Below are positions 33,376-41,732 of a stretch of 64,000 nt of DNA, in pieces. Position 1 is the stretch's first letter, and every line of letters starts with the position of its first letter. The stretch is taken from assembly GCF_014596525.1 (NCBI RefSeq), contig NZ_MSJP01000094.1, forward strand, positions 1-64,000, read 5' to 3'. Source of the stretch: Streptomyces sp. CBMA291. GTDB taxonomy: Bacteria; Actinomycetota; Actinomycetes; Streptomycetales; Streptomycetaceae. The translations under genes and the position numbers were made by a program. The notes under the pieces are model-generated. The model ran no database searches, was not told the DNA's origin, and worked only from the letters and a program-made list of their open reading frames with translations.

Positions 33376-34812
33376 ATGGCATCTGCATTCGAGTACGCAC
33401 CGGCACCGGAGTCCCGGTCCGTCGTCGACATCGCCCCGAGCTACGGCCTCTTCATCGACGGCGAGTTCGTCGACGCGTCCGACGGCAAGGTCTTCAAGAC
33501 CGTCTCCCCCGCCACCGAGGAGGTCCTCTCCGAGGTCGCGGAGGCGAGCGCCGAGGACGTCGACCGCGCGGTCAGGGCCGCCCGCAAGGCCTTCGGGGCC
33601 TGGTCCGCGCTGCCCGGCTCCGAGCGGGCCAAGTACCTGTTCCGGATCGCCCGGATCATCCAGGAGCGCAGCCGTGAGCTGGCCGTCCTGGAGACCCTGG
33701 ACAACGGCAAGCCGATCCGGGAGACCCGGGACGCCGACCTGCCGCTGGTCGCCGCGCACTTCTTCTACTACGCGGGCTGGGCCGACAAGCTCGACCACGC
33801 CGGGTTCGGCGCGAACCCGCGCCCGCTGGGCGTGGCCGGGCAGGTCATCCCGTGGAACTTCCCGCTGCTCATGCTGGCGTGGAAGATCGCCCCGGCGCTG
33901 GCGACCGGCAACACGGTCGTCCTGAAGCCCGCCGAGACGACCCCGCTCTCCGCCCTGTTCTTCGCGGACATCTGCCGTCAGGCGGGACTCCCGAAGGGCG
34001 TCGTCAACATCCTGACCGGCGCCGGACGCACGGGCGCCGCGCTGGTGGAGCACCCGGACGTGGACAAGGTCGCCTTCACCGGTTCGACCGCCGTCGGCAA
34101 GGCCATCGCGCGTTCCGTCGCGGGCACCGACAAGAAGGTCACCCTGGAGCTGGGCGGCAAGGGCGCCAACATCGTCTTCGACGACGCCCCGATCGACCAG
34201 GCCGTCGAGGGCGTCGTCAACGGCATCTTCTTCAACCAGGGCCAGGTCTGCTGCGCCGGTTCGCGGCTGCTGGTCCAGGAGTCGATCCACGACGAGCTGC
34301 TCGACTCCCTGAAGCGCCGCCTGTCCACGCTCCGCCTCGGCGACCCGCTGGACAAGAACACCGACATCGGCGCGATCAACTCCGCCGAGCAGCTGGCCCG
34401 CATCAGCACGCTCGTGGAGCGGGGCGAGGCGGAGGGCGCCGAGCGCTGGACCGCCGCCTGCGACCTGCCGTCGAGCGGCTACTGGTTCGCCCCCACGCTC
34501 TTCACCGGGGTCACCCAGGCGCACACGGTCGCCCGGGACGAGATCTTCGGCCCGGTCCTGTCGGTGCTGACCTTCCGTACGCCCGCCGAGGCGGTGGCGA
34601 AGGCCAACAACAGCCAGTACGGCCTGTCCGCGGGCATCTGGTCGGAGAAGGGCTCCCGCATCCTCGCGGTCGCCGACAAGCTCCGCGCGGGTGTCGTCTG
34701 GGCCAACACGTTCAACAAGTTCGACCCGACCTCGCCCTTCGGCGGCTACAAGGAGTCGGGCTACGGCCGTGAAGGCGGCCGTCACGGTCTGGAGGCCTAC
34801 CTCGATGTCTGA
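33376..34812 (+). CDS. Aldehyde dehydrogenase (catalytic)
   Basis: NAD(P)-dependent aldehyde dehydrogenase of 478 residues. Visible are PWNFPLLMLAWKIAPALATGN (cofactor), KPAETTP, FTGSTAVGK, the general-base Glu in LELGGKGANIVF, the nucleophile in FNQGQVCCAGSR and EIFGPVLSV. It begins 5 bp after the deoC stop with GGTGGA as ribosome site, so it is almost certainly cotranscribed. Acetaldehyde from DeoC is the obvious substrate. The next gene overlaps it by 8 bp. Confidence 0.94.
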   Translation: MASAFEYAPAPESRSVVDIAPSYGLFIDGEFVDASDGKVFKTVSPATEEVLSEVAEASAEDVDRAVRAARKAFGAWSALPGSERAKYLFRIARIIQERSRELAVLETLDNGKPIRETRDADLPLVAAHFFYYAGWADKLDHAGFGANPRPLGVAGQVIPWNFPLLMLAWKIAPALATGNTVVLKPAETTPLSALFFADICRQAGLPKGVVNILTGAGRTGAALVEHPDVDKVAFTGSTAVGKAIARSVAGTDKKVTLELGGKGANIVFDDAPIDQAVEGVVNGIFFNQGQVCCAGSRLLVQESIHDELLDSLKRRLSTLRLGDPLDKNTDIGAINSAEQLARISTLVERGEAEGAERWTAACDLPSSGYWFAPTLFTGVTQAHTVARDEIFGPVLSVLTFRTPAEAVAKANNSQYGLSAGIWSEKGSRILAVADKLRAGVVWANTFNKFDPTSPFGGYKESGYGREGGRHGLEAYLDV

Positions 34813-35701
34813 GTCGACCAACCGTCTGAACGTCTTCAAGACCTACAAGCTGTACGTGGGGGGCAAGTTCCCCCGCTCCGAGAGCGGCCGGGTGTACGAG
34901 GTGACGGACACGAAGGGCAAGTGGCTGGCGAACGCCCCGCTCTCCTCCCGCAAGGACGCCCGGGACGCGGTGGTCGCCGCCCGCAAGGCCTTCGGCGGCT
35001 GGTCGGGCGCGACCGCGTACAACAGGGGTCAGATCCTCTACCGCGTCGCGGAGATGCTGGAGGGCCGCCGCGAGCAGTTCGTCCGCGAGGTCGGCGAGGC
35101 CGAGGGCCTGTCGAAGCAGAAGGCGGCGGCGGCCGTGGACGCGGCGATCGACCGCTGGGTCTGGTACGCGGGCTGGACCGACAAGATCGCCCAGATCACG
35201 GGCGGCGCCAACCCGGTCGCGGGCCCGTACTTCAATCTCTCCTCGCCCGAGCCGACCGGTGTCGTCACGGTCCTGGCCCCGCAGGACTCGTCCTTCCTCG
35301 GCCTGGTCTCGGTGATCGCCCCGGTGATCGCCACCGGCAACACGGCGGTGGTGGTCGCCAGCGAGCGGCACCCGCTGCCCGCGCTCTCCCTCGGCGAGGT
35401 CCTGGCCACCTCCGACCTCCCCGGCGGCGTGGTCAACATCCTCTCCGGCAAGGCGTCCGAGATGGGCCCGCACCTCGCGGCCCACCAGGACGTCAACGCG
35501 ATCGACCTGACGGGCGCGACCGGCGGCGATCTCGCCCGCGAGCTGGAGATCGCGGCGGCGGAGAACCTGAAGCGCGTGCTGCGCCCCCGTACCGAGGACT
35601 TCACGGCGTCCCCCGGCACGGACCGCCTGACGGCCTTCCTGGAGACCAAGACCGTCTGGCACCCCACGGGCTCGCTGGGCGCGGGCGGTTCCTCGTACTG
35701 A
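34805..35701 (+). CDS. Truncated aldehyde dehydrogenase-like partner without catalytic domain
   Basis: A 298-residue protein matching the N-terminal cofactor-binding half of aldehyde dehydrogenases (RSESGRVYEVTD, VVAARKAFGGWSG, VTVLAPQDSSFLGLVSVIAPV, VVNILSGKASEMG). After DLTGATGGDLARELEIAA it stops resembling the family: no ELGGK Glu and no catalytic Cys domain, ending WHPTGSLGAGGSSY. Its ATG overlaps the end of the intact enzyme by 8 bp. I recall the same long/short pair next to deoC in S. coelicolor (SCO4913/SCO4912), so the short form is a conserved subunit and not a recent truncation. It may be a regulatory or scaffolding partner. Confidence 0.85.
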   Translation: MSESTNRLNVFKTYKLYVGGKFPRSESGRVYEVTDTKGKWLANAPLSSRKDARDAVVAARKAFGGWSGATAYNRGQILYRVAEMLEGRREQFVREVGEAEGLSKQKAAAAVDAAIDRWVWYAGWTDKIAQITGGANPVAGPYFNLSSPEPTGVVTVLAPQDSSFLGLVSVIAPVIATGNTAVVVASERHPLPALSLGEVLATSDLPGGVVNILSGKASEMGPHLAAHQDVNAIDLTGATGGDLARELEIAAAENLKRVLRPRTEDFTASPGTDRLTAFLETKTVWHPTGSLGAGGSSY

Positions 35702-35724
35702 GCCGGGCGGCACCGCCGCGTCAC

Positions 35725-35762
35725 CGCGTGCGGCCCCGGGAAGCCCCCCGGGGCCGCACGCG
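35725..35762. terminator. Bidirectional terminator after the deoC operon
   Basis: A 16-bp stem, CGCGTGCGGCCCCGGG (35725-35740) with its complement at 35747-35762 and a 6-nt loop, between convergent genes. Confidence 0.85.
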
Positions 35763-36158
35763 TCAGGGCAGCAGCCCCTGGCTCAGCGGTCCGGCCACCG
35801 GCAGGTCGGCGACGGCCCCGCCCTGGGTGACGTGGTCGGTGACCATGTTGGTGCCGACCGGCTTGAAGTCGGCGACCTGGGTGCCGAGCCCGTTGTTCAG
35901 CGGGTCGACCCCGGTGTTGGCCAGCGGGTCGAGACGGAGCCGGGTCAGCGGGGCCACCCCGTGGGCGACCCCGTTGAGCGCGCCCGCCCCGGCGGCGTTG
36001 GCGTCCGCCCTGGTCAGCGACTCGACCGGGAGCGGCAGCGGGGCGGCCTGCGCGGCGGCTCCCGCGCCGAGCACCGAGGCGCCGACCGCGGTGACGCCGA
36101 GGCCCGCCTTGAGCAGGGCGCTGCGGCGGGGCGTGCGGGGTGCTGCGTGACGCGCCAT
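35763..36158 (-). CDS. Small secreted protein
   Basis: A 131-residue exported protein with a twin-Arg-like start (MARHAAPRTPRRSALLKAGL), hydrophobic core and AAAQA cleavage site near residue 38. The mature part is low-complexity (PLPLPVESLTRAD, LDPLANTGVDPLNNG, VADFKPVGTNMVTDHVTQGG), resembling other small Streptomyces secreted proteins of unknown function. GGAAGG precedes the ATG at 36158. It is divergent from the kinase gene. Confidence 0.78.
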   Translation of the reverse strand: MARHAAPRTPRRSALLKAGLGVTAVGASVLGAGAAAQAAPLPLPVESLTRADANAAGAGALNGVAHGVAPLTRLRLDPLANTGVDPLNNGLGTQVADFKPVGTNMVTDHVTQGGAVADLPVAGPLSQGLLP

Positions 36159-36276
36159 GGTGATCCTTCCGAGGGGTGAGCGAGCGGACACCGACAGTAG
36201 TGGAGGTGTGATGCTCGATACCAACGGCCTCCGTCGGGGGTCCCCTGCACGGGGGAATGGTTCACACTGGTGTCCC

Positions 36277-36906
36277 GTGAGTTCCCCATCGATTCAGACC
36301 CGCGTCGTCCTGCTCGCGGGCCCCTCGGGCTCCGGCAAGTCCTTCCTGGCCGCCGCCGCGGGTCTCCCGGTCCTCCGTCTCGACGACTTCTACAAGGAGG
36401 GCGACGCCCCCTCGCTCCCGCTCGTCGACGGCAGTACGGACATCGACTGGGACTCCCCGCGGGCCTGGGACGCGGACGCCGCCGTCCACGCCATCGCCGA
36501 ACTGTGCCGTACGGGCCGGGCCGACGTCCCCTTGTACGACATCGCCACCAGCTCCCGTACGGGCCGTGAGCGGCTGGACATCGGGCGGACCACGCTGTTC
36601 GTCGCGGAGGGCATCTTCGCCGCCGAGATCGTGGCCCGCTGCCGTGAGCTGGGCGTCCTCGCCGACGCGCTCTGTCTGCGCGGCCGGCCCTCGACGACCT
36701 TCCGGCGCCGGCTCGTCCGCGATCTGCGCGAGGGCCGCAAGTCGGTGCCGTTCCTGCTGCGCCGGGGCTGGCGTCTGCTCCGTACGGAGCGGGCCATCGT
36801 CGCCCGGCAGACGGCGCTCGGCGCCCATCCCTGCGCCCAGCCGGAGGCCCTGGGCCGGCTGGCCGCCGCGGCGGCGGGCCGCCGCCGCTCCCCGGCCTCG
36901 AAGTAG
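36277..36906 (+). CDS. Uridine kinase-like P-loop protein
   Basis: A 209-residue P-loop kinase: Walker A GPSGSGKS near the N-terminus, LRLDDFYKEG, a substrate-type DIDWDSPRAWD, YDIATSSRTGRE and FVAEGIFAAEIV, matching the uridine kinase/phosphoribulokinase fold. It would phosphorylate uridine or cytidine in salvage, but it lacks the CTACGCGCGTAG operator of the other nucleoside genes. Start choice: GTG at 36277 (SSPSIQTRVV) gives the usual N-terminus; an ATG at 36211 with GGAGG upstream is in frame and would add 22 residues. Confidence 0.82.
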   Translation: MSSPSIQTRVVLLAGPSGSGKSFLAAAAGLPVLRLDDFYKEGDAPSLPLVDGSTDIDWDSPRAWDADAAVHAIAELCRTGRADVPLYDIATSSRTGRERLDIGRTTLFVAEGIFAAEIVARCRELGVLADALCLRGRPSTTFRRRLVRDLREGRKSVPFLLRRGWRLLRTERAIVARQTALGAHPCAQPEALGRLAAAAAGRRRSPASK

Positions 36907-37056
36907 GAGGGCGGGAACAGCACGGCGCGGGCCGTGCGGGCCCCCCAGACCCGTACGACCCGCGCCGTCCCCCGTACCCCCGTACGGCCTCCCCCGTGCT
37001 CCCGGTGGTCCCGATCCCCCGTGACCGCCGGGGCCTTGCCCCGTATCCCCCTGCCT

Positions 37057-37776
37057 TCAGGCCACCAGCTCGCCGAAGGACTCCTCCTCGTCACGTCCGA
37101 AGCTGAGCACCTCGTCCTCGCGCAGCCGCCGCAGCGACCGCCAGATGCTCGACTTCACCGTGCCGACACTGATGTCCAGGATCTCCGCGATCTCCGGATC
37201 GGTCCGGCCCTCGTAGTACCGCAGCACCAGCATGGTCCGCTGAAGCTCGGGCAGCCGGGCCAGGGCCTGCCACAGCACCGCGCGCAGCTCCGTGCCGCGC
37301 ATCGCGTCCGTCTCGCCGACCGTCTCCGGCAGCTCCTCGGTCGGGTACTCGTTCAGCTTGCGGCGGCGCCAGGCGCTGATGTGCAGATTGGTCATGGTGC
37401 GACGGAGATAGCCGCCGACCGCGGCCTTGTCGCTGATCCGCTCCCAGGCGCGGTACGTGGAGAACAGCGCGCTCTGGAGCAGGTCCTCGGCCTCGAACCG
37501 GTCCCCGGTGAGGTGGTAGGCGGTGGCGTACAGGGAGGCCCGACGCTCCTGCACGTAGGCCGTGAACTCGGCCTCCGCGCAGCCGACGCGTTCCCCCGTG
37601 ACCTCCCCGTACGCCGCTCCCCCGTCAGCGACGGCCACCATGTGCGGCGCCTTGCGCTGACGTCCGGCCACGCGAACGCACCCCCGTCCGTTCGCACCGG
37701 ACTTCTCGGTGCTCCGTACGACGTCGTGGAGCCGCGTGACTACTGCGCCTGAGGTGGTGCCGTGCAGTGCGGTCAT
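37057..37776 (-). CDS. sigQ: ECF sigma factor SigQ
   Basis: Extracytoplasmic-function (SigE-family) sigma factor of 239 residues, divergent from afsQ1 as in S. coelicolor. After a ~65-residue N-terminus come sigma region 2 (YATAYHLTGDRFEAEDLLQS, YRAWERI) and region 4 (RTDPEIAEILDISVGTVKSS). In S. coelicolor SigQ counters the AfsQ1/Q2 response that activates antibiotic production on glutamate medium. The ATG at 37776 (TALHGTTSG) is used, matching my recollection of the orthologue. The gap 36907-37056 downstream has nothing notable. The shared promoter region carries an AfsQ1 box. Confidence 0.92.
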   Translation of the reverse strand: MTALHGTTSGAVVTRLHDVVRSTEKSGANGRGCVRVAGRQRKAPHMVAVADGGAAYGEVTGERVGCAEAEFTAYVQERRASLYATAYHLTGDRFEAEDLLQSALFSTYRAWERISDKAAVGGYLRRTMTNLHISAWRRRKLNEYPTEELPETVGETDAMRGTELRAVLWQALARLPELQRTMLVLRYYEGRTDPEIAEILDISVGTVKSSIWRSLRRLREDEVLSFGRDEEESFGELVA

Positions 37777-37861
37777 CTCGCGCCCCCCGTCGAGTGGAGT
37801 GTGGTTCGGTCCGTGTGCCAAGAAGCCTGCCCATCGGACTTCATGGCGCTGTCCGCCGACT

Positions 37862-37877
37862 GTCACAGGCGTGTCAC
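37862..37877. promoter_or_regulatory. AfsQ1-binding box between sigQ and afsQ1
   Basis: GTCAC-aggcgt-GTCAC, an exact match to the published AfsQ1 consensus GTnAC-n6-GTnAC, embedded in an 11-bp-period direct repeat of TGTCACAGG. Placed in the divergent spacer, it should activate sigQ and/or autoregulate afsQ1. Confidence 0.85.
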
Positions 37878-37934
37878 AGGCCCCGGGGGCGGAAGCGCGC
37901 CTCCCGCACGGTCGAACTCGGACGGCCCATGGGA

Positions 37935-37940
37935 CAGAAT
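37935..37940 (+). promoter_or_regulatory. afsQ1 leaderless -10 box
   Basis: CAGAAT lies 7 nt before the afsQ1 GTG start with no ribosome-binding site in between. Confidence 0.45.
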
Positions 37941-37947
37941 GCGTCTC

Positions 37948-38625
37948 GTGCCTTTTCTGTTGCTGATCGAGGACGACGACGCCATCCGCACCGCCCTTGA
38001 ACTGTCCCTGTCGCGGCAGGGCCACCGGGTGGCCACCGCCGCGACCGGGGAGGACGGCCTCCAGCTGCTGCGCGAGCAGCGGCCGGACCTCGTGGTGCTC
38101 GACGTCATGCTGCCCGGCATCGACGGCTTCGAGGTCTGCCGGCGCATCCGCCGCACCGACCAGCTGCCGATCATCCTGCTGACCGCCCGCAGCGACGACA
38201 TCGACGTGGTCGTGGGGCTGGAGTCCGGCGCCGACGACTACGTGGTGAAGCCGGTCCAGGGCCGCGTCCTGGACGCCCGCATCCGGGCCGTGCTGCGGCG
38301 CGGCGAGCGGGAGTCCACGGACTCGGCGACGTACGGCTCCCTGGTGATCGACCGCTCCGCGATGACGGTCACCAAGAACGGCGAGGACCTCCAGCTCACC
38401 CCGACCGAGCTGCGGCTGCTCCTGGAGCTGAGCCGGCGGCCCGGCCAGGCGCTCTCCCGGCAGCAGTTGCTGCGCCTGGTGTGGGAGCACGACTACCTGG
38501 GCGACTCGCGGCTCGTCGACGCCTGTGTGCAGCGGCTGCGCGCCAAGGTGGAGGACGTGCCGTCGTCCCCGACCCTCATCCGCACCGTGCGCGGGGTCGG
38601 CTACCGGCTGGACGTCCCTGCGTGA
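37948..38625 (+). CDS. afsQ1: Response regulator AfsQ1
   Basis: OmpR/PhoB-type response regulator of 225 residues, the same length as S. coelicolor AfsQ1. The receiver domain has the acidic pocket EDDD, the phospho-acceptor Asp52 in VLDVMLPG and the Lys in DDYVVKPV. The C-terminal winged helix reads LTPTELRLLLELSRRPG...VDACVQRLRAKV...TVRGVGYRL. In S. coelicolor it activates actinorhodin, undecylprodigiosin and CDA genes and represses nitrogen genes. The GTG is leaderless-type and the stop overlaps afsQ2 (GTGA). Confidence 0.96.
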   Translation: MPFLLLIEDDDAIRTALELSLSRQGHRVATAATGEDGLQLLREQRPDLVVLDVMLPGIDGFEVCRRIRRTDQLPIILLTARSDDIDVVVGLESGADDYVVKPVQGRVLDARIRAVLRRGERESTDSATYGSLVIDRSAMTVTKNGEDLQLTPTELRLLLELSRRPGQALSRQQLLRLVWEHDYLGDSRLVDACVQRLRAKVEDVPSSPTLIRTVRGVGYRLDVPA

Positions 38626-40151
38626 GCAAAGGGATCCTCACCCGGCTGCGGCTCTCCAGCCTGCGGCTGCGGCTCGTCGTCGTCTTCGCCCTGGTGGCCC
38701 TCACCGCCGCCGTCGCCGCCTCCGGCATCGCGTACTGGCTCAACCGCGAGGCGGTCCTGACCCGTACCCAGGACGGGGCGCTCAACGACTTCCGGCAGGA
38801 GATGCAGAACCGGGCGGCGACGCTGCCGCTGCGGCCCGGCCAGGACGATCTGCGGCGGACCGCCGAGCAGATCGCGGGCGGCGGCGCCGACTACCAGGTG
38901 CTGCTGCTCGGTGAGCGGGACGCGGGCAAGCCGATCGTCGGCGCATCCGACCCCGACGACTTCACCCTGGCCGACGTGCCGCACTCGCTGCGGGAGGCGG
39001 TCGACACCGAGCGTCCGGTGACGGAGGCCAACCCGTACGCGTACCACCTGTTCTGGCAGCGCACCGAGCGGCGCGGGACGCCGTATCTGGTCGGCGGCAC
39101 CCGGGTGGAGGGCGGCGGGCCCGCCGGATACATGTTCAAGTCGCTCGCGGCGGAGAAGGCCGATCTGAACTCGCTCGCCTGGTCGCTCGGCATCGCCACC
39201 GCGCTCGCCGTGGTCGGCTCGGTGCTGCTCGCGCAGGTCGCGGCGACGACCGTGCTGCGCCCCGTGCACCGGCTCGGCGAGGCGGCCCGGCAGCTCGGCG
39301 AGGGCAAGCTCGACACCCGGCTGCGGGTCACCGGCGCCGACGAGCTGGCCGATCTCACCCGTACGTTCAACAGCGCGGCCGAGTCCCTCCAGAAGAAGGT
39401 CGCGGACATGAGCGCCCGCGAGGAGTCCTCCCGACGGTTCGTCGCCGACATGTCGCACGAGCTGCGGACCCCGCTGACCGCGCTGACCGCCGTCACGGAG
39501 GTCCTGGAGGACGAGCAGGACTCCCTCGACCCGATGATCGCCCCGGCGGTCGCCCTCGTGGTCAGCGAGACCCGGCGGCTGAACGACCTGGTGGAGAACC
39601 TGATGGAGGTGACCCGTTTCGACGCGGGCACCGCCCGGCTCGTCCTCGACCAGGTCGACATCGCCGACCAGATCACCGCGTGCATCGACGCGCGCGCCTG
39701 GCTCGACGCGGTCGATCTGGACGCCGAGCGCGGGATCGTCGTGCCGCTCGACCCGCGCCGCCTCGACGTGATCCTGGCGAACCTCATCGGCAACGCGCTC
39801 AAGCACGGCGGTTCCCCGGTCCGGGTCTCGGTGCGCACCGAGGAGGACGAGCTGGTCATCGCGGTGCGCGACCACGGGCCCGGGATCCCCGAGGAGGTGC
39901 TGCCGCATGTCTTCGACCGCTTCTACAAGGCGAGCGCGTCCCGCCCCCGCTCCGACGGCAGCGGGCTCGGTCTGTCGATCGCCATGGAGAACGCGCTGAT
40001 CCACGGCGGCTCGATCTCGGCGTCCAACTCGGTCGGCGAGGACGGGGCGGTGGACGGAGCGGTGTTCGTGCTGCGGCTGCCGCTGGACGCCTCGGGCATC
40101 ACGAGCGAGGTGCGGACCCGCAGCAGACAGGGCGAGGTGGAGGAAGCGTGA
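38622..40151 (+). CDS. afsQ2: Sensor histidine kinase AfsQ2
   Basis: Membrane histidine kinase of 509 residues that phosphorylates AfsQ1. Two membrane helices (about 16-38 and 186-208) enclose an extracytoplasmic sensor domain (about 39-185); HAMP follows (about 210-262, VLRPVHRLGEAARQLGEG), then the dimerisation His in ADMSHELRTPLTAL and the ATPase domain with N box (LIGNALKH), G1 (DHGPGIP), F (FDRFYKA) and G2 (GSGLGLSIA). It overlaps afsQ1 and afsQ3 by 4 bp each, so all three are translationally coupled. Signal reported for S. coelicolor is glutamate-rich growth; the sensed ligand is unknown. Confidence 0.95.
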   Translation: MSKGILTRLRLSSLRLRLVVVFALVALTAAVAASGIAYWLNREAVLTRTQDGALNDFRQEMQNRAATLPLRPGQDDLRRTAEQIAGGGADYQVLLLGERDAGKPIVGASDPDDFTLADVPHSLREAVDTERPVTEANPYAYHLFWQRTERRGTPYLVGGTRVEGGGPAGYMFKSLAAEKADLNSLAWSLGIATALAVVGSVLLAQVAATTVLRPVHRLGEAARQLGEGKLDTRLRVTGADELADLTRTFNSAAESLQKKVADMSAREESSRRFVADMSHELRTPLTALTAVTEVLEDEQDSLDPMIAPAVALVVSETRRLNDLVENLMEVTRFDAGTARLVLDQVDIADQITACIDARAWLDAVDLDAERGIVVPLDPRRLDVILANLIGNALKHGGSPVRVSVRTEEDELVIAVRDHGPGIPEEVLPHVFDRFYKASASRPRSDGSGLGLSIAMENALIHGGSISASNSVGEDGAVDGAVFVLRLPLDASGITSEVRTRSRQGEVEEA

Positions 40152-40792
40152 GGCGCCGTGCTTACGGGCGTACGGGGATGGCGGGCGCCCTGACGGGGGT
40201 CGCGCTCGCCACCCTGGTCACCGGCTGCGGGATCAGGACCACCACGGTCCCGGTCGACGCGGGCGCGGCGCCGTCCCGGGTGCCGTGCAGCATGCCGGGG
40301 GACTCGATGCCGGGGGCGGCGCTCACAGGGGTGCCGGTGCGGGTGTTCCTGGTCTGCGGTTCCCAGCTGGAGGCGGTGGACCGGCGGTCGCCGCTGCCGG
40401 AGGAGAAGGCGGGCGTCGACGCGGTCCTCACGGCCCGGGGGCTGCTCGCGCAGTTGCTCGCCGAGCCTTCGGAGGCGGAGGGCGAGGCCGGTTTCACCAC
40501 GACGGTGCGCGGTCCGCTGACGGTGGACGGCGGGCACCGGGGCGATCCGGCGGGCACGCTGCGGCTGAGCCGTCAGCCGGAGGACCTGGCGCCGACGGCG
40601 CTCTCCCAGCTCGTCTGCACCTTCGCGGAGGGCGCGGCGGGCGAGGGCGGGCACGCGGTGCTGCTCGGTGGCCCGGGGGCGTATCCGCCGAAGCGCTACC
40701 GCTGTACGGGTGAGCTGCGCGAGCGTCCGGAGGCGACCCCGCCGACGGGTGCGGCGACGGTCCCGCCGGGGGCGGTGGCGACGGCGGGCTAG
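40148..40792 (+). CDS. afsQ3: Lipoprotein AfsQ3
   Basis: A 214-residue lipoprotein with signal LTGVALATLVTGC (lipobox LVTGC). The mature part is secreted-type with paired Cys (VPCSMPG, FLVCGS, QLVCTF, RYRCTG) and a GerMN-like core (VRVFLVCGSQLEAVDR, VLTARGLLAQLL). Its place directly after afsQ2 suggests an accessory to signal sensing at the membrane surface. It starts at GTG 40148 overlapping afsQ2. The TAG stop lies in the CTAGG flank of palindromic element D. Confidence 0.88.
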   Translation: MRRRAYGRTGMAGALTGVALATLVTGCGIRTTTVPVDAGAAPSRVPCSMPGDSMPGAALTGVPVRVFLVCGSQLEAVDRRSPLPEEKAGVDAVLTARGLLAQLLAEPSEAEGEAGFTTTVRGPLTVDGGHRGDPAGTLRLSRQPEDLAPTALSQLVCTFAEGAAGEGGHAVLLGGPGAYPPKRYRCTGELRERPEATPPTGAATVPPGAVATAG

Positions 40793-40795
40793 GCC

Positions 40796-40949
40796 GTCCC
40801 TTCCCGGTCCTGCCTGGCCCGCGCCGCCCGGCACCGCACCTCGCCGCGCTGGCGAGGCACCCGGGTACGCCCCGTACGCGGCAGCCTCTCCGCCTGGCGA
40901 CGCACGGCACCGGACGACGCGGGCCTGACCGGCGGGATCCGGAAGAGAC
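40796..40949. repeat. Palindromic MITE-like element, copy D (154 bp)
   Basis: Inverted relative to copy B, same length and about 90 percent identical. One terminal repeat is intact (ggatccggaagagac) and the other slightly decayed (gtcccttcccggtcc). The hairpin arms CCTCG/CGAGG are kept while the loop differs (CCAGCGCGG versus ACAACGTGG). The left flank GGGCTAGGCC contains the afsQ3 stop codon. The rest of 40793-41032 holds only the short leader of the VanZ gene. Confidence 0.85.
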
Positions 40950-41032
40950 GGCCTGGGCCGTGCGGAACCGATTCCGCCGCCGGGGGCGTCTTGGGGTGCG
41001 TGCAGCGTCAAGGTTCGGGCGGGAGTACCGCC

Positions 41033-41641
41033 ATGGTCGTCCGCGTGACGGGGTTCTTCCTCCTCGTCGCGCATCTGCTGCTCGTCGCCTGGGTCGGTCT
41101 GCGGCCACGCGACGTGGCCTGGGTGACCGCGCCGAACACGGTGCCGCTCGCGGGGCTCCGGGCCGATCTGGCGCTCGGCGGTGCCGCGGCGGCCCGGCTG
41201 ATCGCCGAGGGGCTGCTGCTGCTCGCCCCGCTGGGGGTGCTCCTTCCGATGGCCGACGGGCGGCTCGACGTCTCGGGGTGGGGTTCGCTGCTGCGGACGA
41301 CGGCCGCCGGGGCGCTGGTCTCGCTCGCGCTCGAACTGTTGCAGACGGCGGTGCCCGGTCAGGTCGTGGACGTGGACTCGGTCCTGCTGAACACGGCGGG
41401 GGTGGCGCTCGCGCATCTCCTCTTCGTACCGGCCGGGCGGGTTCTGCTGCGCCGCAGGTCGCGGGCGCGGCAGGCGGGGGTGTCCGCCGGTGGGGGCCGG
41501 GGCGCGACCCTGGCGAGGGGCGGGGGTCCTCGGGGTCCGGTCCTGCCGAGGGGTGAGGGTTCCCGGGGGGCGACCCTGCTGAGGAATGAGGGTTCTCAGG
41601 GTGCGACCCCGACGATTTCCAGGGTTCCCCTCGCCCGGTAG
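41033..41641 (+). CDS. VanZ-family membrane protein
   Basis: A 202-residue VanZ-like membrane protein with four hydrophobic segments and the family motifs NTVPL (usually N-x-x-P), an LLLLAPLGVLLP helix, LALELLQ and VDVDSVLLNTAGVALAH. VanZ relatives confer low-level teicoplanin resistance in some bacteria; their exact role in streptomycetes is unknown. The cytoplasmic C-terminus (about 150-202) is a Gly/Arg-rich repetitive tail (RGATLARGG, RGPVLPRGEG, RGATLLRNEG) coded by a ~42-bp degenerate repeat. The ATG at 41033 follows GGGAG. Confidence 0.85.
   Translation: MVVRVTGFFLLVAHLLLVAWVGLRPRDVAWVTAPNTVPLAGLRADLALGGAAAARLIAEGLLLLAPLGVLLPMADGRLDVSGWGSLLRTTAAGALVSLALELLQTAVPGQVVDVDSVLLNTAGVALAHLLFVPAGRVLLRRRSRARQAGVSAGGGRGATLARGGGPRGPVLPRGEGSRGATLLRNEGSQGATPTISRVPLAR
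41495..41632. repeat. Degenerate repeat coding the VanZ protein tail
   Basis: Two to three imperfect ~42-bp units (GAGGGTTCCCGGGGGGCGAC-like) at the 3' end of the VanZ gene. Confidence 0.55.
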
Positions 41642-41732
41642 GGCGACGCCCGGGGGGGCCGTACGGCGGCACCATGGAGTCATCGGGAGCCCACCGGATC
41701 GGTTCCCGGAGACGACTCCGAAGGAGCCCACC

